DNA of 16,657 nt from Candidatus Helarchaeota archaeon (lineage in GTDB: Archaea; Asgardarchaeota; Lokiarchaeia; Helarchaeales; HEL-GB-A), in NCBI GenBank assembly GCA_016840125.1, contig JAEOSY010000403.1, positions 1-16,657 on the forward strand, in the 5' to 3' direction. Positions 1 to 6,663 of this stretch are shown in pieces. The notes under the pieces are model-generated. The model had not been told where the DNA came from and did not search any database. It saw only the letters and a program-made list of their open reading frames with translations. The number at the start of each line of letters is the position of its first letter. Position 1 is the first letter of the stretch. Both the position numbers and the translations under genes were made by a program.

Positions 1-1452
1 AACACCAATGCCTTGGGCGTCATTGTTGACCAAAGGAAATGGGATGGAGTAGAAAAAAAAGAGTATTTCGCCCCATATACGCTCCCTGCGCAGTTCCACT
101 TCGAATATTATAATGGGTTGTCGCGTGCTGAACCCCATTCACCCCACTTTTTTGGGAGGCGGAGAATTTACACGCTCGAGAATCTTCTACTTATGGACAT
201 ATTGAATCCTACCTCTGAGCAACTTGAGGAATTTCAACACGTAATAAGAGGAACCAGAGAGTTTCAGTTTGGCGGCAAGGAATCAGATGGAAATGGTATA
301 TGCCGTTATAAATCCGCTCAAATATTTGATTATGATTACCCTGAACAAGCATCAAATGATTTTATTATCGAATTTACTAGCGATCTAATTCCGCGAAAAA
401 GAATTACCACTGAGGGTCTTGTACAACTACTTCAATCGCGAATTCCGGGACCACTCCCCTCGGATTACCGACTGATCGCAAAATCACGTGCAGAATTTGA
501 AGATAAAAAATATTATATTAAGAAAGGGATGGAGTTCCAAGTCATCCCCCAGATGTTCATGATGCATTTTCAAACAAACTATCCTGAATATAATAAAAAC
601 TTAGTGGAGTTAGGATTACAGGGGATCGGACAGCTTCGGAGCGCAGGCATGGGGAAATTCCGATTACGAGATCCCGCAGCATCTCCAATACAACATCATG
701 GGACCTATATCCCAGCGGTGGCAGACTTTTCTGATGACGAAAAACAATTCCTCAAGGCAACCCTCCTCCATGATCTCATTCCTAAGGTAGGGGGGATCGA
801 GTTTTTAAACGACTATTATAATCGAACTCGTAATTTGAGTGGGTTGTTATTGAAACTCCATTATAACTGGCACGAACTTCGCGAATCAACGAGCATTACT
901 CTACGAGAATTTCTCAAACGCATAAGGGCTCAACATAATAATAGGATTTCTTCCCTCTATTACAAATTAGCGCTTGCGGATCAACTGGCAGCTAGCATGA
1001 CCCGAGTGAGGCGCGTCCCTACCTACTCGCGGTACCTCGCAGGACACGATATGACCAAAAAAATTGATTTGTTAGGAATAACTCAAATGCTACTCCCGAT
1101 CGAATCTCCTTTCAAGCTCTGGAAGCTCGTTTTAAAGTCCCCCGAACTTGCCATGCTAAATGAATCCTTAAAGTACGGGGATCAACCCCTCTCTACGCAT
1201 TTATTACTAAGTATGAATTTCGGGTCGCATTTAATCGGGCACCATATGGCCTATATAATGGCATCTATCGTGCCAAAAAGTGAGAAGAAATTCATTGAAA
1301 GATATTGGTATAAAATTTTTAATATTATTCAAGATAAGGAAGTGAAAATTTATGTAATTGAGGAAAAGATTCCAGAATATCCTGGTGCATTGGTAAAGAA
1401 AATTGTAGTGAAATCGATTCGTCCGGAGACCGGTTGGCTCCGCACGCAGTAA
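1..1452 (+). CDS. RAMP-superfamily (Csx10/Cas5-like) protein with HD-like C-terminal extension, 5' end outside the window
   Basis: The frame is open from base 1, so the start lies outside; the first in-window start is TTG at 13, and residues are numbered from it. Two glycine-rich loops typical of CRISPR RAMP proteins are visible: FGGKESDGNG (about 86-95) and GLQGIGQLRSAGMGKFRL (about 201-218). Between them are an FTSDLIPRKR strand (121-130) and a K-K-G-M-E-F-Q-V strand (170-177). This layout resembles Csx10, the large Cas5-like subunit of type III-D effectors, which helps build the crRNA-bound backbone. Residues 245-345 are helical, with LLHDLIPK (H253, D254), LHYNWHE (H283, H287) and LADQLAASMTR (D323), an arrangement like the HD nuclease domain of Cas10/Csm1. 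Family proteins usually end after the second loop, so this extension is unusual. The rest of any cas operon would lie to the left. The RAMP call is moderately sure, the HD call tentative. The next gene is 417 bases away. Confidence 0.5.
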   Translation, partial: NTNALGVIVDQRKWDGVEKKEYFAPYTLPAQFHFEYYNGLSRAEPHSPHFFGRRRIYTLENLLLMDILNPTSEQLEEFQHVIRGTREFQFGGKESDGNGICRYKSAQIFDYDYPEQASNDFIIEFTSDLIPRKRITTEGLVQLLQSRIPGPLPSDYRLIAKSRAEFEDKKYYIKKGMEFQVIPQMFMMHFQTNYPEYNKNLVELGLQGIGQLRSAGMGKFRLRDPAASPIQHHGTYIPAVADFSDDEKQFLKATLLHDLIPKVGGIEFLNDYYNRTRNLSGLLLKLHYNWHELRESTSITLREFLKRIRAQHNNRISSLYYKLALADQLAASMTRVRRVPTYSRYLAGHDMTKKIDLLGITQMLLPIESPFKLWKLVLKSPELAMLNESLKYGDQPLSTHLLLSMNFGSHLIGHHMAYIMASIVPKSEKKFIERYWYKIFNIIQDKEVKIYVIEEKIPEYPGALVKKIVVKSIRPETGWLRTQ

Positions 1453-1866
1453 CGAGCTGTAGATGATCAATATTATAAATGTAAGTTTAAAAAAATGTGG
1501 GGTAACTCGGCTTAACTGGCACTATTCGTTCGTTACTCATCTACACCTCCCAACCGTCAAAGGATCTCTATCTATAAAGGGGAGTTAAAGGTTGGGAGGA
1601 TGATCTTAATTAAAAATAATTGTTATAGAAAGTTTATTTTTTAGCAACCCGCGGGAGCGGTATTGATGCCCAGAATGATGGGTTTTGGATGGAATTGGCG
1701 GGTCGCTTTGTAATGGACCTAAGATAGGTATGTCCTTAACTGTGTGGTTTAGCTCACTTTTATAGCTAAAGAATAAATTTCCTTATTATATACTGATAGA
1801 TCTGTTATAATTTATTTATCTGATATTTCTAAAATAGTAGTATGTACAAAGAAATTTGTAGGGATT
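1453..1866. other. Gene-free stretch with several inverted repeats
   Basis: No convincing coding frame is seen. The stretch holds a perfect 10-base inverted repeat (1546-1555 with 1590-1599, 34-base loop), a nine-position stem with one mismatch (1644-1652 with 1698-1706) enclosing a five-pair hairpin (GCCCA/TGGGT), and a perfect seven-pair hairpin (1748-1754 with 1764-1770). The part from about 1640 to 1735 is richer in G and C than the flanking DNA, as expected of a structured RNA in an AT-rich genome. It matches no tRNA, SRP RNA or RNase P RNA signature that I can find. It could be an unrecognised non-coding RNA, a leader of the downstream gene, or debris of a decayed element. Confidence 0.35.
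1783..1792 (+). promoter_or_regulatory. Possible TATA box for the Mrr-like gene
   Basis: The AT-rich element TTATTATATA lies about 78 bases before the ATG at 1870. Archaeal transcription would start about 25 bases downstream, giving a leader of roughly 55 bases. No clear BRE is seen, and AT-rich DNA makes chance matches common. Confidence 0.2.
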
Positions 1867-1869
1867 TTG

Positions 1870-2703
1870 ATGGCTAAAGGTTATGATTTTGAAAAAGAAG
1901 TAAGCAGACTTCTGAAATCAGATTATAAGATAAAAATTAATTATTTTGCAAAATCAAAAGGTAAGCAGAAAGAAATTGATATCGTAGCTACAAGGAAATT
2001 ACCGGGATTAGGTAAAATTCATTTTTTAATTGAATGCAAGGCCTATAGAGTTGGAGAAAACATAGTTAAAGACTATAATACAAAAATCGCTGAGATTCGG
2101 GAAGCTAGCGATCCATATTCAGAAGGTAAGCCAGTCATTATCAGCTCGGTAGGGTTTACGAAGCCTGCAAAAGATATAGCTATAAAATTTGGGATAATCT
2201 TAAAACAAATTCAAGGAGTTCAGGAACAAATCCCAATTCCAAAATCGTTAGAGTTGCATTTAGCAAAGCTCCAAACTGCCTATCGTCATTTAATGGAACT
2301 TGAGACTCCTATTATTCTCTTTGATGATTTTGAATTTATAATTACGAAATCAAAACGAAATCATAAAATCCGGGGTGTAGGGGAGTTAGATTATTATATG
2401 GAGGGAAAGGGAAAAAAGAAGAGAATGATTCTTGGTTTTGGTAAATATATTGGTAGGTTAAATCAACCCGTAGCTAAAGATTTGATCCAATCAATAGAGA
2501 AACACGTAAGCTCTGAGCAAGAAAAAGGGAAAAAAATAGAATATGTAACAATTGGGCTTTTTACAAAAGCTTTAACTGAAAATGAACGCGGCTTTTTCAA
2601 TAAAATTAAAAATTATACAAAATTTGAAGTTGCAGTAATTGATGAAAATATAAAAAAATTCGGAAATCTAAATGCAAAATGGGTTTTTGACGTCCTAAAA
2701 TAG
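1870..2703 (+). CDS. Mrr-like PD-(D/E)XK nuclease with a degenerate second domain
   Basis: This predicted 277-residue soluble protein starts with the helix and core of a PD-(D/E)XK nuclease: FEKEVSRLL (E8), KEIDIVAT (D37) and FLIECKAY (E55, K57). That is the metal-binding D-ExK arrangement of Mrr-like restriction endonucleases and related repair nucleases that cut DNA. The second half appears to repeat the fold: GELDYYME (D174) aligns with the first acidic strand, but the catalytic ECK is replaced by GFG in ILGFGKY (188-193). The following pieces also correspond (VIISSVGFTK with VTIGLFTKAL). I infer one active and one structural copy. I chose ATG at 1870; a TTG lies directly before it. An upstream GGGA is a weak ribosome binding site. 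The gene stands alone and an oligo-T tract follows the stop. Its target cannot be told; defence is likely from the neighbours. Confidence 0.6.
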   Translation: MAKGYDFEKEVSRLLKSDYKIKINYFAKSKGKQKEIDIVATRKLPGLGKIHFLIECKAYRVGENIVKDYNTKIAEIREASDPYSEGKPVIISSVGFTKPAKDIAIKFGIILKQIQGVQEQIPIPKSLELHLAKLQTAYRHLMELETPIILFDDFEFIITKSKRNHKIRGVGELDYYMEGKGKKKRMILGFGKYIGRLNQPVAKDLIQSIEKHVSSEQEKGKKIEYVTIGLFTKALTENERGFFNKIKNYTKFEVAVIDENIKKFGNLNAKWVFDVLK

Positions 2704-2704
2704 G

Positions 2705-2711
2705 TTTTTTT
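2705..2711 (+). terminator. Oligo-T tract after the Mrr-like gene
   Basis: Seven T residues begin two bases after the TAG stop. Archaeal RNA polymerase commonly terminates at such tracts without a hairpin. Confidence 0.35.
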
Positions 2712-2745
2712 ATAGGTTTGAAACGATTTCGATTATAAAACTTGA

Positions 2746-3246
2746 AAACACCACAGTAAATGTATCTATTTCTTCAAAGGAAGCGTTACCCTTCTCAAAA
2801 TACAGAACTTTTTTTTTAATGATGATCTTCCTGACCTTCTACCACGTGCTCAATATCCTCTTTGTGACCCAAAGAAAGTGTTCAGCCCCTTAGAACGACC
2901 AATTATTCCTCCAACCTTTTCGAAAATTGATTTAATGGACGCTCTCTTTATAAAAACGTTGTTTCAAAATGCTATCGAATGTTTGAAATCAGCAGAGAGA
3001 GTATATTTTTGTTGCTATTCTATTCCAGAAGCAGATATGGACTTTAAGTATATAATTAAACAGGTCGAGAGCGATAGGAAGGAATTTCGAGAGGTTTATC
3101 TCTGTAATTCAAAAATTGGTGATGAAGAATTAAATCGAATTACTAATCTCTTTAAAAATAAAGATCATATTCACAATACTGATCTAGCATTTGAACAATT
3201 TGTAGAAATGCCCCATTCTGAATTTTTGAAAAAATTTAAAACTTAG
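2746..3246 (+). pseudogene. 3' remnant of a SIR2-like domain gene
   Basis: The open frame from 2746 encodes about 166 residues resembling the C-terminal half of SIR2-like (SIR2_2 type) proteins, NAD-binding or NAD-degrading domains often found in antiviral defence. Recognisable pieces are ERPIIPPTFSK, the stretch AIECLKSAERVYFCCYSIP (family form: ALEEADEIIFIGYSLP, then a D and fK), EADMDFKYIIKQ, and VYLCNSKIGDEEL, the final strand. FKGSV near 2776-2790 may be a relic of the family's HGS motif. The frame has no ATG, GTG or TTG before the GTG at 2878, although family-like residues lie upstream of that codon. The N-terminal NAD-binding half is missing, and a stop at 2743 closes the frame. I read it as a decayed gene. 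A 122-residue protein from GTG 2878 is formally possible but would lack most of the fold and has no ribosome binding site. Confidence 0.6.
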
Positions 3247-3461
3247 GGCTCATCTTAACTAGCGGTTTAAACACTTGTATACCTTAATTTAACTATTGTT
3301 AATGATAGACCTAAAACTCCGAAGTCGACCTCATCAATTTCCCTTTCTATCATCCCAAACCTATCGTCATGGTTGTAATGAAGTGGATTAACTATAATTT
3401 TTTGTGCAATTATTTTTTATATAATTCATCCTAATTTGTTTTTTAATGAATAAGTTGTGTG

Positions 3462-4040
3462 ATGTTTATGGAAGAGCCAATATTGAATAGGTTTGAACAA
3501 TTTCTTGATCGCGTAATTGGATCGAGCCGGCTTGAACTGGAAGGAGGAAAGCTGTCCAAGGCGTTCCTGAATGAGTCCCAGAGGAGCAGTTTTATCCTGA
3601 ATGAATTTTATGATGCATTTAAACCTCGGTGGAATTTCTGGAAAAGGAAGAAAGGTTCGCATCAAATATCGCCATTTATTGAGGACCAAGGGAAGTATAT
3701 ATTGAAAATATGGCTAACCTTTGTTTTTCCATTTAATTATCAACGGGTGGTAGTTGATGCAGAAAAGGGTGGTTCCTTGGTAGATGCGAATGGGAAAGTA
3801 GGTTATGCTTACACTCCTCAGGAAAGGCAAGTAATGAAGAACATATGTGAAAAATACCAAGTAGATCTGCCAGAGCGGGAGGTTGCCCGAATCCTCATTA
3901 CAAATGCTATCAAATCACTAGACCCATCTATCTCGAAAATCCTTGAGACCAGTTATCGCCTGTTTATAGATAAAATTGATTTCTTTGAGAAGGATGAAGC
4001 ACTGGCAATTAAAGTAGCATTCGTCGGCAGAATAGGCTGA
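3462..4040 (+). CDS. Hypothetical soluble protein of about 192 residues
   Basis: I do not recognise a family. The frame begins with clustered starts (GTG 3459, ATG 3462, ATG 3468) and no strong ribosome binding site. The product is mixed alpha/beta with no transmembrane segment or signal peptide. A basic aromatic patch (FKPRWNFWKRKKG, about residues 52-64) is followed by a hydrophobic stretch (YILKIWLTFVFPF, about 79-91), then a helical C-terminal half with PEREVARILITNAI. The basic Trp-rich patch might bind nucleic acid or a membrane surface, which is speculation. It is flanked by a pseudogene and a zinc ribbon gene, and a hairpin lies in the 70 bases after its stop. Codon use looks like the neighbours, so it is probably a real gene. 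Confidence 0.5.
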   Translation: MFMEEPILNRFEQFLDRVIGSSRLELEGGKLSKAFLNESQRSSFILNEFYDAFKPRWNFWKRKKGSHQISPFIEDQGKYILKIWLTFVFPFNYQRVVVDAEKGGSLVDANGKVGYAYTPQERQVMKNICEKYQVDLPEREVARILITNAIKSLDPSISKILETSYRLFIDKIDFFEKDEALAIKVAFVGRIG

Positions 4041-4049
4041 AATTAAGAA

Positions 4050-4093
4050 AATCTGTCTTGAATTGCATGTAGTAAATGTGTGAAAGACAGGAT
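4050..4093 (+). other. Inverted repeat between two genes
   Basis: CTGTCTT (4053-4059) pairs perfectly with AAGACAG (4084-4090), and flanking AAT/ATT extend the stem past one bulge. The loop is 24 bases. It could form at the 3' end of the preceding transcript or in the leader of the zinc ribbon gene. Confidence 0.3.
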
Positions 4094-4110
4094 TAAGGTT
4101 GTAATCAGAA

Positions 4111-4308
4111 ATGAAGGTGAATTGGGGGAAAGTACCACTGGAGATTCCTTGTCCAGTCTGTCAAAGTAAGAGAGAGAGCTACGATAATTTGCGCGAGGAC
4201 GAATGGAAGTTTATAGACCAAAAAGGTCCTGATCCCTTACAGGATTATCATAAATGCCCACAGTGTGAGCAGATGTGGGCCATCTTAAAACCTCATAGGG
4301 ATGAATGA
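4111..4308 (+). CDS. Small zinc ribbon protein
   Basis: This 65-residue product has two CPxC knuckles, CPVCQSK (first Cys at residue 14) and CPQCEQMW (first Cys at residue 47), separated by a charged, aspartate-rich insert. This is a rubredoxin-like or zinc ribbon layout in which four cysteines bind one zinc ion. Small archaeal proteins of this kind usually act in protein-protein or nucleic-acid contacts; nothing here fixes the partner. The start is the ATG at 4111, with AGG about a dozen bases before. After the TGA stop the same frame stays open for 16 more codons to a TAA at 4357, with protein-like residues. Read-through or stop-codon recoding is therefore possible, though chance is the simpler explanation. 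Confidence 0.55.
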   Translation: MKVNWGKVPLEIPCPVCQSKRESYDNLREDEWKFIDQKGPDPLQDYHKCPQCEQMWAILKPHRDE

Positions 4309-4378
4309 TGTTTTATCCCACTTTTAAAGCCTGAAGAAATCGTAAAGGAAGTAGATTAAGATCAATGACTTAACAAAA

Positions 4379-4795
4379 TTGAAAATACTTAAAATAGCCT
4401 TTGTTTTGTTTTTTGGCTTTCTTTTTATTTACATGCTCGATTATTGGTTTTTTTATGATTTATTTACACCTTCTCTTCCCTTAATATTTAATATCTTCTT
4501 GCTTTTTTTAACCACTATTGGGTGTGTGGTAGTTTTTGTCGTATTTGGGATTATTTTCTTCAAAGTCAAAAGAGAAATCAGGGAAGATTTTGAAAGCTTC
4601 ATCGATAGATTCTTCATAAAAACATTAAGCATTATCTTAGCAGTCATAATAATAGGAGTTATAATTGGAAATTTCCCTGAATCAATTTGGTTTTTTCCAA
4701 TCTACTTTTTTTCAATTGGGCTACCCATACAAGTCTCAGTTTTTGTGGCTATATGTATAAAAATATCGAAATTCGAATATTCACAGCAAAATTAA
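4379..4795 (+). CDS. Four-helix membrane protein of unknown function
   Basis: The 138-residue product is almost entirely hydrophobic, with four likely membrane helices: about residues 5-22, 32-58, 77-95 and 105-128. The only sizeable polar loop (VKREIREDFESFIDRF, about 62-77) lies between helices 2 and 3. The start is a TTG at 4379: no earlier in-frame start exists after a stop at 4352, and the first in-frame ATG (codon 19) would cut helix 1. No ribosome binding site is evident. No family is recognised. It lies 70 bases after the zinc ribbon gene on the same strand, so co-transcription is possible but unproven. Confidence 0.5.
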   Translation: MKILKIAFVLFFGFLFIYMLDYWFFYDLFTPSLPLIFNIFLLFLTTIGCVVVFVVFGIIFFKVKREIREDFESFIDRFFIKTLSIILAVIIIGVIIGNFPESIWFFPIYFFSIGLPIQVSVFVAICIKISKFEYSQQN

Positions 4796-4930
4796 CTAAT
4801 TGGTATTAAATGAAAAGTTCGAATAATTGAGATGCATTTATAATATCCAACAATAGAGAAGAGATTTTTGTAGAGGTCTATTATTCATTATACCGATGTA
4901 AATTATTCTATCACTTAAATAGAAAGGTTT

Positions 4931-5488
4931 TTGACAGAAGAAATTCTTAATTATGATATGAAAATCCCAATCCTTTCCAAATTGAATGATAAGATAAATA
5001 CAATTCAATGTGATCTTAATTCCTTGGGAAGTAATCTGGTAGGTGTTCTTGAAACCGCAAATGAAAATATCACGGGCTCTTTATCAAAATCCACGGAGGA
5101 TATCAAAAAGACTTCTGAAACTATTTCCGTTAGTGCAGACTCTATGTCAACAGCTCTAACAGAAACCACTCAAGACATAAAGGAAACAGCGGAAATTATT
5201 GCTAAAAGTGCAGATTCGATAGCCCATGCCGTGGAGAATTTTACTTCATCCACAACAAATACCATAAATCAATTTGAGCGGGCAATCGAAAAAAGTGTAA
5301 CCCGCTTGGTGGCAACAATCGAGGATTTCAAAAATGAAGTTGTACAGGGAGGCGTAAAGGTAAATATGGCTAGAAGCGCCAGTTCATTGGTTCCGAGACC
5401 TGTTGAAGGTGGGATAATGCAAGGAATTACCAGTGGTATTCGGGATATGATTATTCCGAAACGTAAAATGAAAGAGGAAAAGGAATAA
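4931..5488 (+). CDS. Coiled-coil protein with a 25-residue tandem repeat
   Basis: The 185-residue product is a long Ser/Thr-rich helix from about residue 14 to 135 with heptad-like hydrophobic spacing. Two adjacent 25-residue units align closely: one begins STEDIKKTSETISVSADS, the next TTQDIKETAEIIAKSADS. The texture resembles cytoplasmic coils of chemotaxis receptors or SNARE-like and phasin-like helices, but no specific family signature is seen. The C-terminal segment (GGIMQGITSGIRDMIIPKR, about 160-178) could form an amphipathic helix ahead of a highly charged end. The start is TTG at 4931, preceded by AAAGG at short distance; the ATG at codon 10 is the alternative. A TTTATAAT element about 95 bases upstream may be its promoter. 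It is the last + strand gene before the convergent point. Confidence 0.55.
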   Translation: MTEEILNYDMKIPILSKLNDKINTIQCDLNSLGSNLVGVLETANENITGSLSKSTEDIKKTSETISVSADSMSTALTETTQDIKETAEIIAKSADSIAHAVENFTSSTTNTINQFERAIEKSVTRLVATIEDFKNEVVQGGVKVNMARSASSLVPRPVEGGIMQGITSGIRDMIIPKRKMKEEKE

Positions 5489-5719
5489 TCATAAAAAATA
5501 GAAAAAAAAGTCAGAATTATATAATCAAATAGATTTTTGAAAATTAACAGTTTTGGCTCAGTTTGAGAGGAACTCCATCATACATTAGCATAGTTAGCTT
5601 TAGTCATCTTCTAAAAAACAATCATCGCCAGAGTAATGGAGGTCATCGTGTCAACTCAAACTGGATCTTTGATATTTTACACTGAAAAAGTTGGAGACTA
5701 TTTAAAGTTTTTGGAAGTA

Positions 5720-6595
5720 TTACTCTTTATTCTTATAAATATCAAACAAATCAAATTTTAAACTATTTTTCACGCCATTTCCAATATATGCGCTCATAAA
5801 AGCTGTTTTCGCACGTTCAATAGGACCGAATAGAATAAAATCTGAGTAGAGACAAAGAAGTGCGATTAAACTTGAATCCCGCACTTCTTTCGTAGTCATT
5901 TCTTTATCAAACTTGGCGAGATAATAGGAGATGTTTGCAGGACCGCAACCACATGGCAATCCAAATATATTTTTGAACATAATATTTGTTTCAATCACAT
6001 CTCCAACGCTATCGAAAGTCGTAATTACATTATCCACGAGCATTTGGGTGATACCTGCTTGCTCTGCTTGTTTAAGGAGAGATGGATATTTCTTCGATCC
6101 CTCGGTCATAACAATAAACCGCTTGCTAGAGGAGCTGTCGGCGATATCGTAACCAAAAAGAATTGATGTTTTGATGCCAGCATCTTTTATCGCGTGTAAC
6201 TCCGTCTCCGTATTTTTCCAGATGGAATCATAAATAATTCGATCTGGTACTCCAAGGTCTTTGATATGCTGGAGACCTCGTAACCGTGCATCATAAATCC
6301 CATCTAATATTATGGGACCATCAAATTCATCCAGTGTAAAATCGAGAAATTTCACTATTGCGGTCGGAGTTTCGGCAACAACATCAAGCACACTTGGAAT
6401 ATGATATTTTCGTGAGAGAGCCATGAAATCCTTTATATAACGTTCCGCTTTCCCGCGGTCAAATTCTCCTTTCTCGGGATCTGAAACTATATGATGTCCT
6501 GAATAAAATATACTGCCAATTAAGACTGTGGGGTTTTCCCCTTGTGCCCCACCAAAGGAAACACCATCAATGTTATATGTTTTTAGATCGACCAT
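5720..6595 (-). CDS. mtrH: MtrH-family methyltransferase
   Basis: The 291-residue protein matches the full length of MtrH, the subunit of tetrahydromethanopterin S-methyltransferase that moves a methyl group between a C1-carrying tetrahydropterin and a corrinoid protein. Visible signatures are VLIGSIFYSGHHIVSDPEKG (about 24-43), SVLDVVAETPTAIVKFLDF (about 68-86), DRIIYDSIW and GLPCGCGPANISYY near the C-terminus. It has a cytosolic TIM-barrel fold in the family. No mtrA-G genes or corrinoid protein gene are nearby, so it is a stand-alone MtrH-like protein. In other archaea such solo homologues are linked to methyl transfer from methylated substrates, and in Asgard archaea possibly to the methyl branch of the Wood-Ljungdahl pathway; which applies here is inference. 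It lies 68 bases after a GTPase gene on the same strand. No ribosome binding site precedes the ATG, and an AT-rich element about 25 bases upstream fits a nearly leaderless transcript. Confidence 0.85.
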   Translation of the reverse strand: MVDLKTYNIDGVSFGGAQGENPTVLIGSIFYSGHHIVSDPEKGEFDRGKAERYIKDFMALSRKYHIPSVLDVVAETPTAIVKFLDFTLDEFDGPIILDGIYDARLRGLQHIKDLGVPDRIIYDSIWKNTETELHAIKDAGIKTSILFGYDIADSSSSKRFIVMTEGSKKYPSLLKQAEQAGITQMLVDNVITTFDSVGDVIETNIMFKNIFGLPCGCGPANISYYLAKFDKEMTTKEVRDSSLIALLCLYSDFILFGPIERAKTAFMSAYIGNGVKNSLKFDLFDIYKNKE

Positions 6596-6663
6596 CGTAC
6601 ATCAAGTTAATACTAAAAAATAGGCTTATTAGAATTGTTATCAGTCGAATTCGTTGTTAAAAC

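Noticed and set aside
1231..1470. - strand frame of 79 codons overlapping the end of the RAMP gene
   Set aside because: It is a shadow of the + strand gene, rich in residues typical of antisense translation, with no start signal.
1546..1599. 10-base inverted repeat as ends of a mobile element
   Set aside because: Only 34 bases lie between the arms, there is no target duplication and no transposase in the window.
1644..1706. tRNA-like stem with inner hairpin
   Set aside because: No cloverleaf, T-loop (GTTCRA) or anticodon arm can be drawn, so it is reported only as a possible structured element.
1453..1866. CRISPR array next to the RAMP gene
   Set aside because: No regularly spaced direct repeats of 20-40 bases are seen here or elsewhere in the window.
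5636..5761. Small + strand frame of 41 codons starting MEVIVSTQTGSLIFYTEKVG, which recalls a longin or roadblock strand pair
   Set aside because: It is too short for the fold, runs 42 bases into the 3' end of the MtrH gene on the other strand, and has no clear ribosome binding site. It may be a gene relic but the similarity is too weak to claim.
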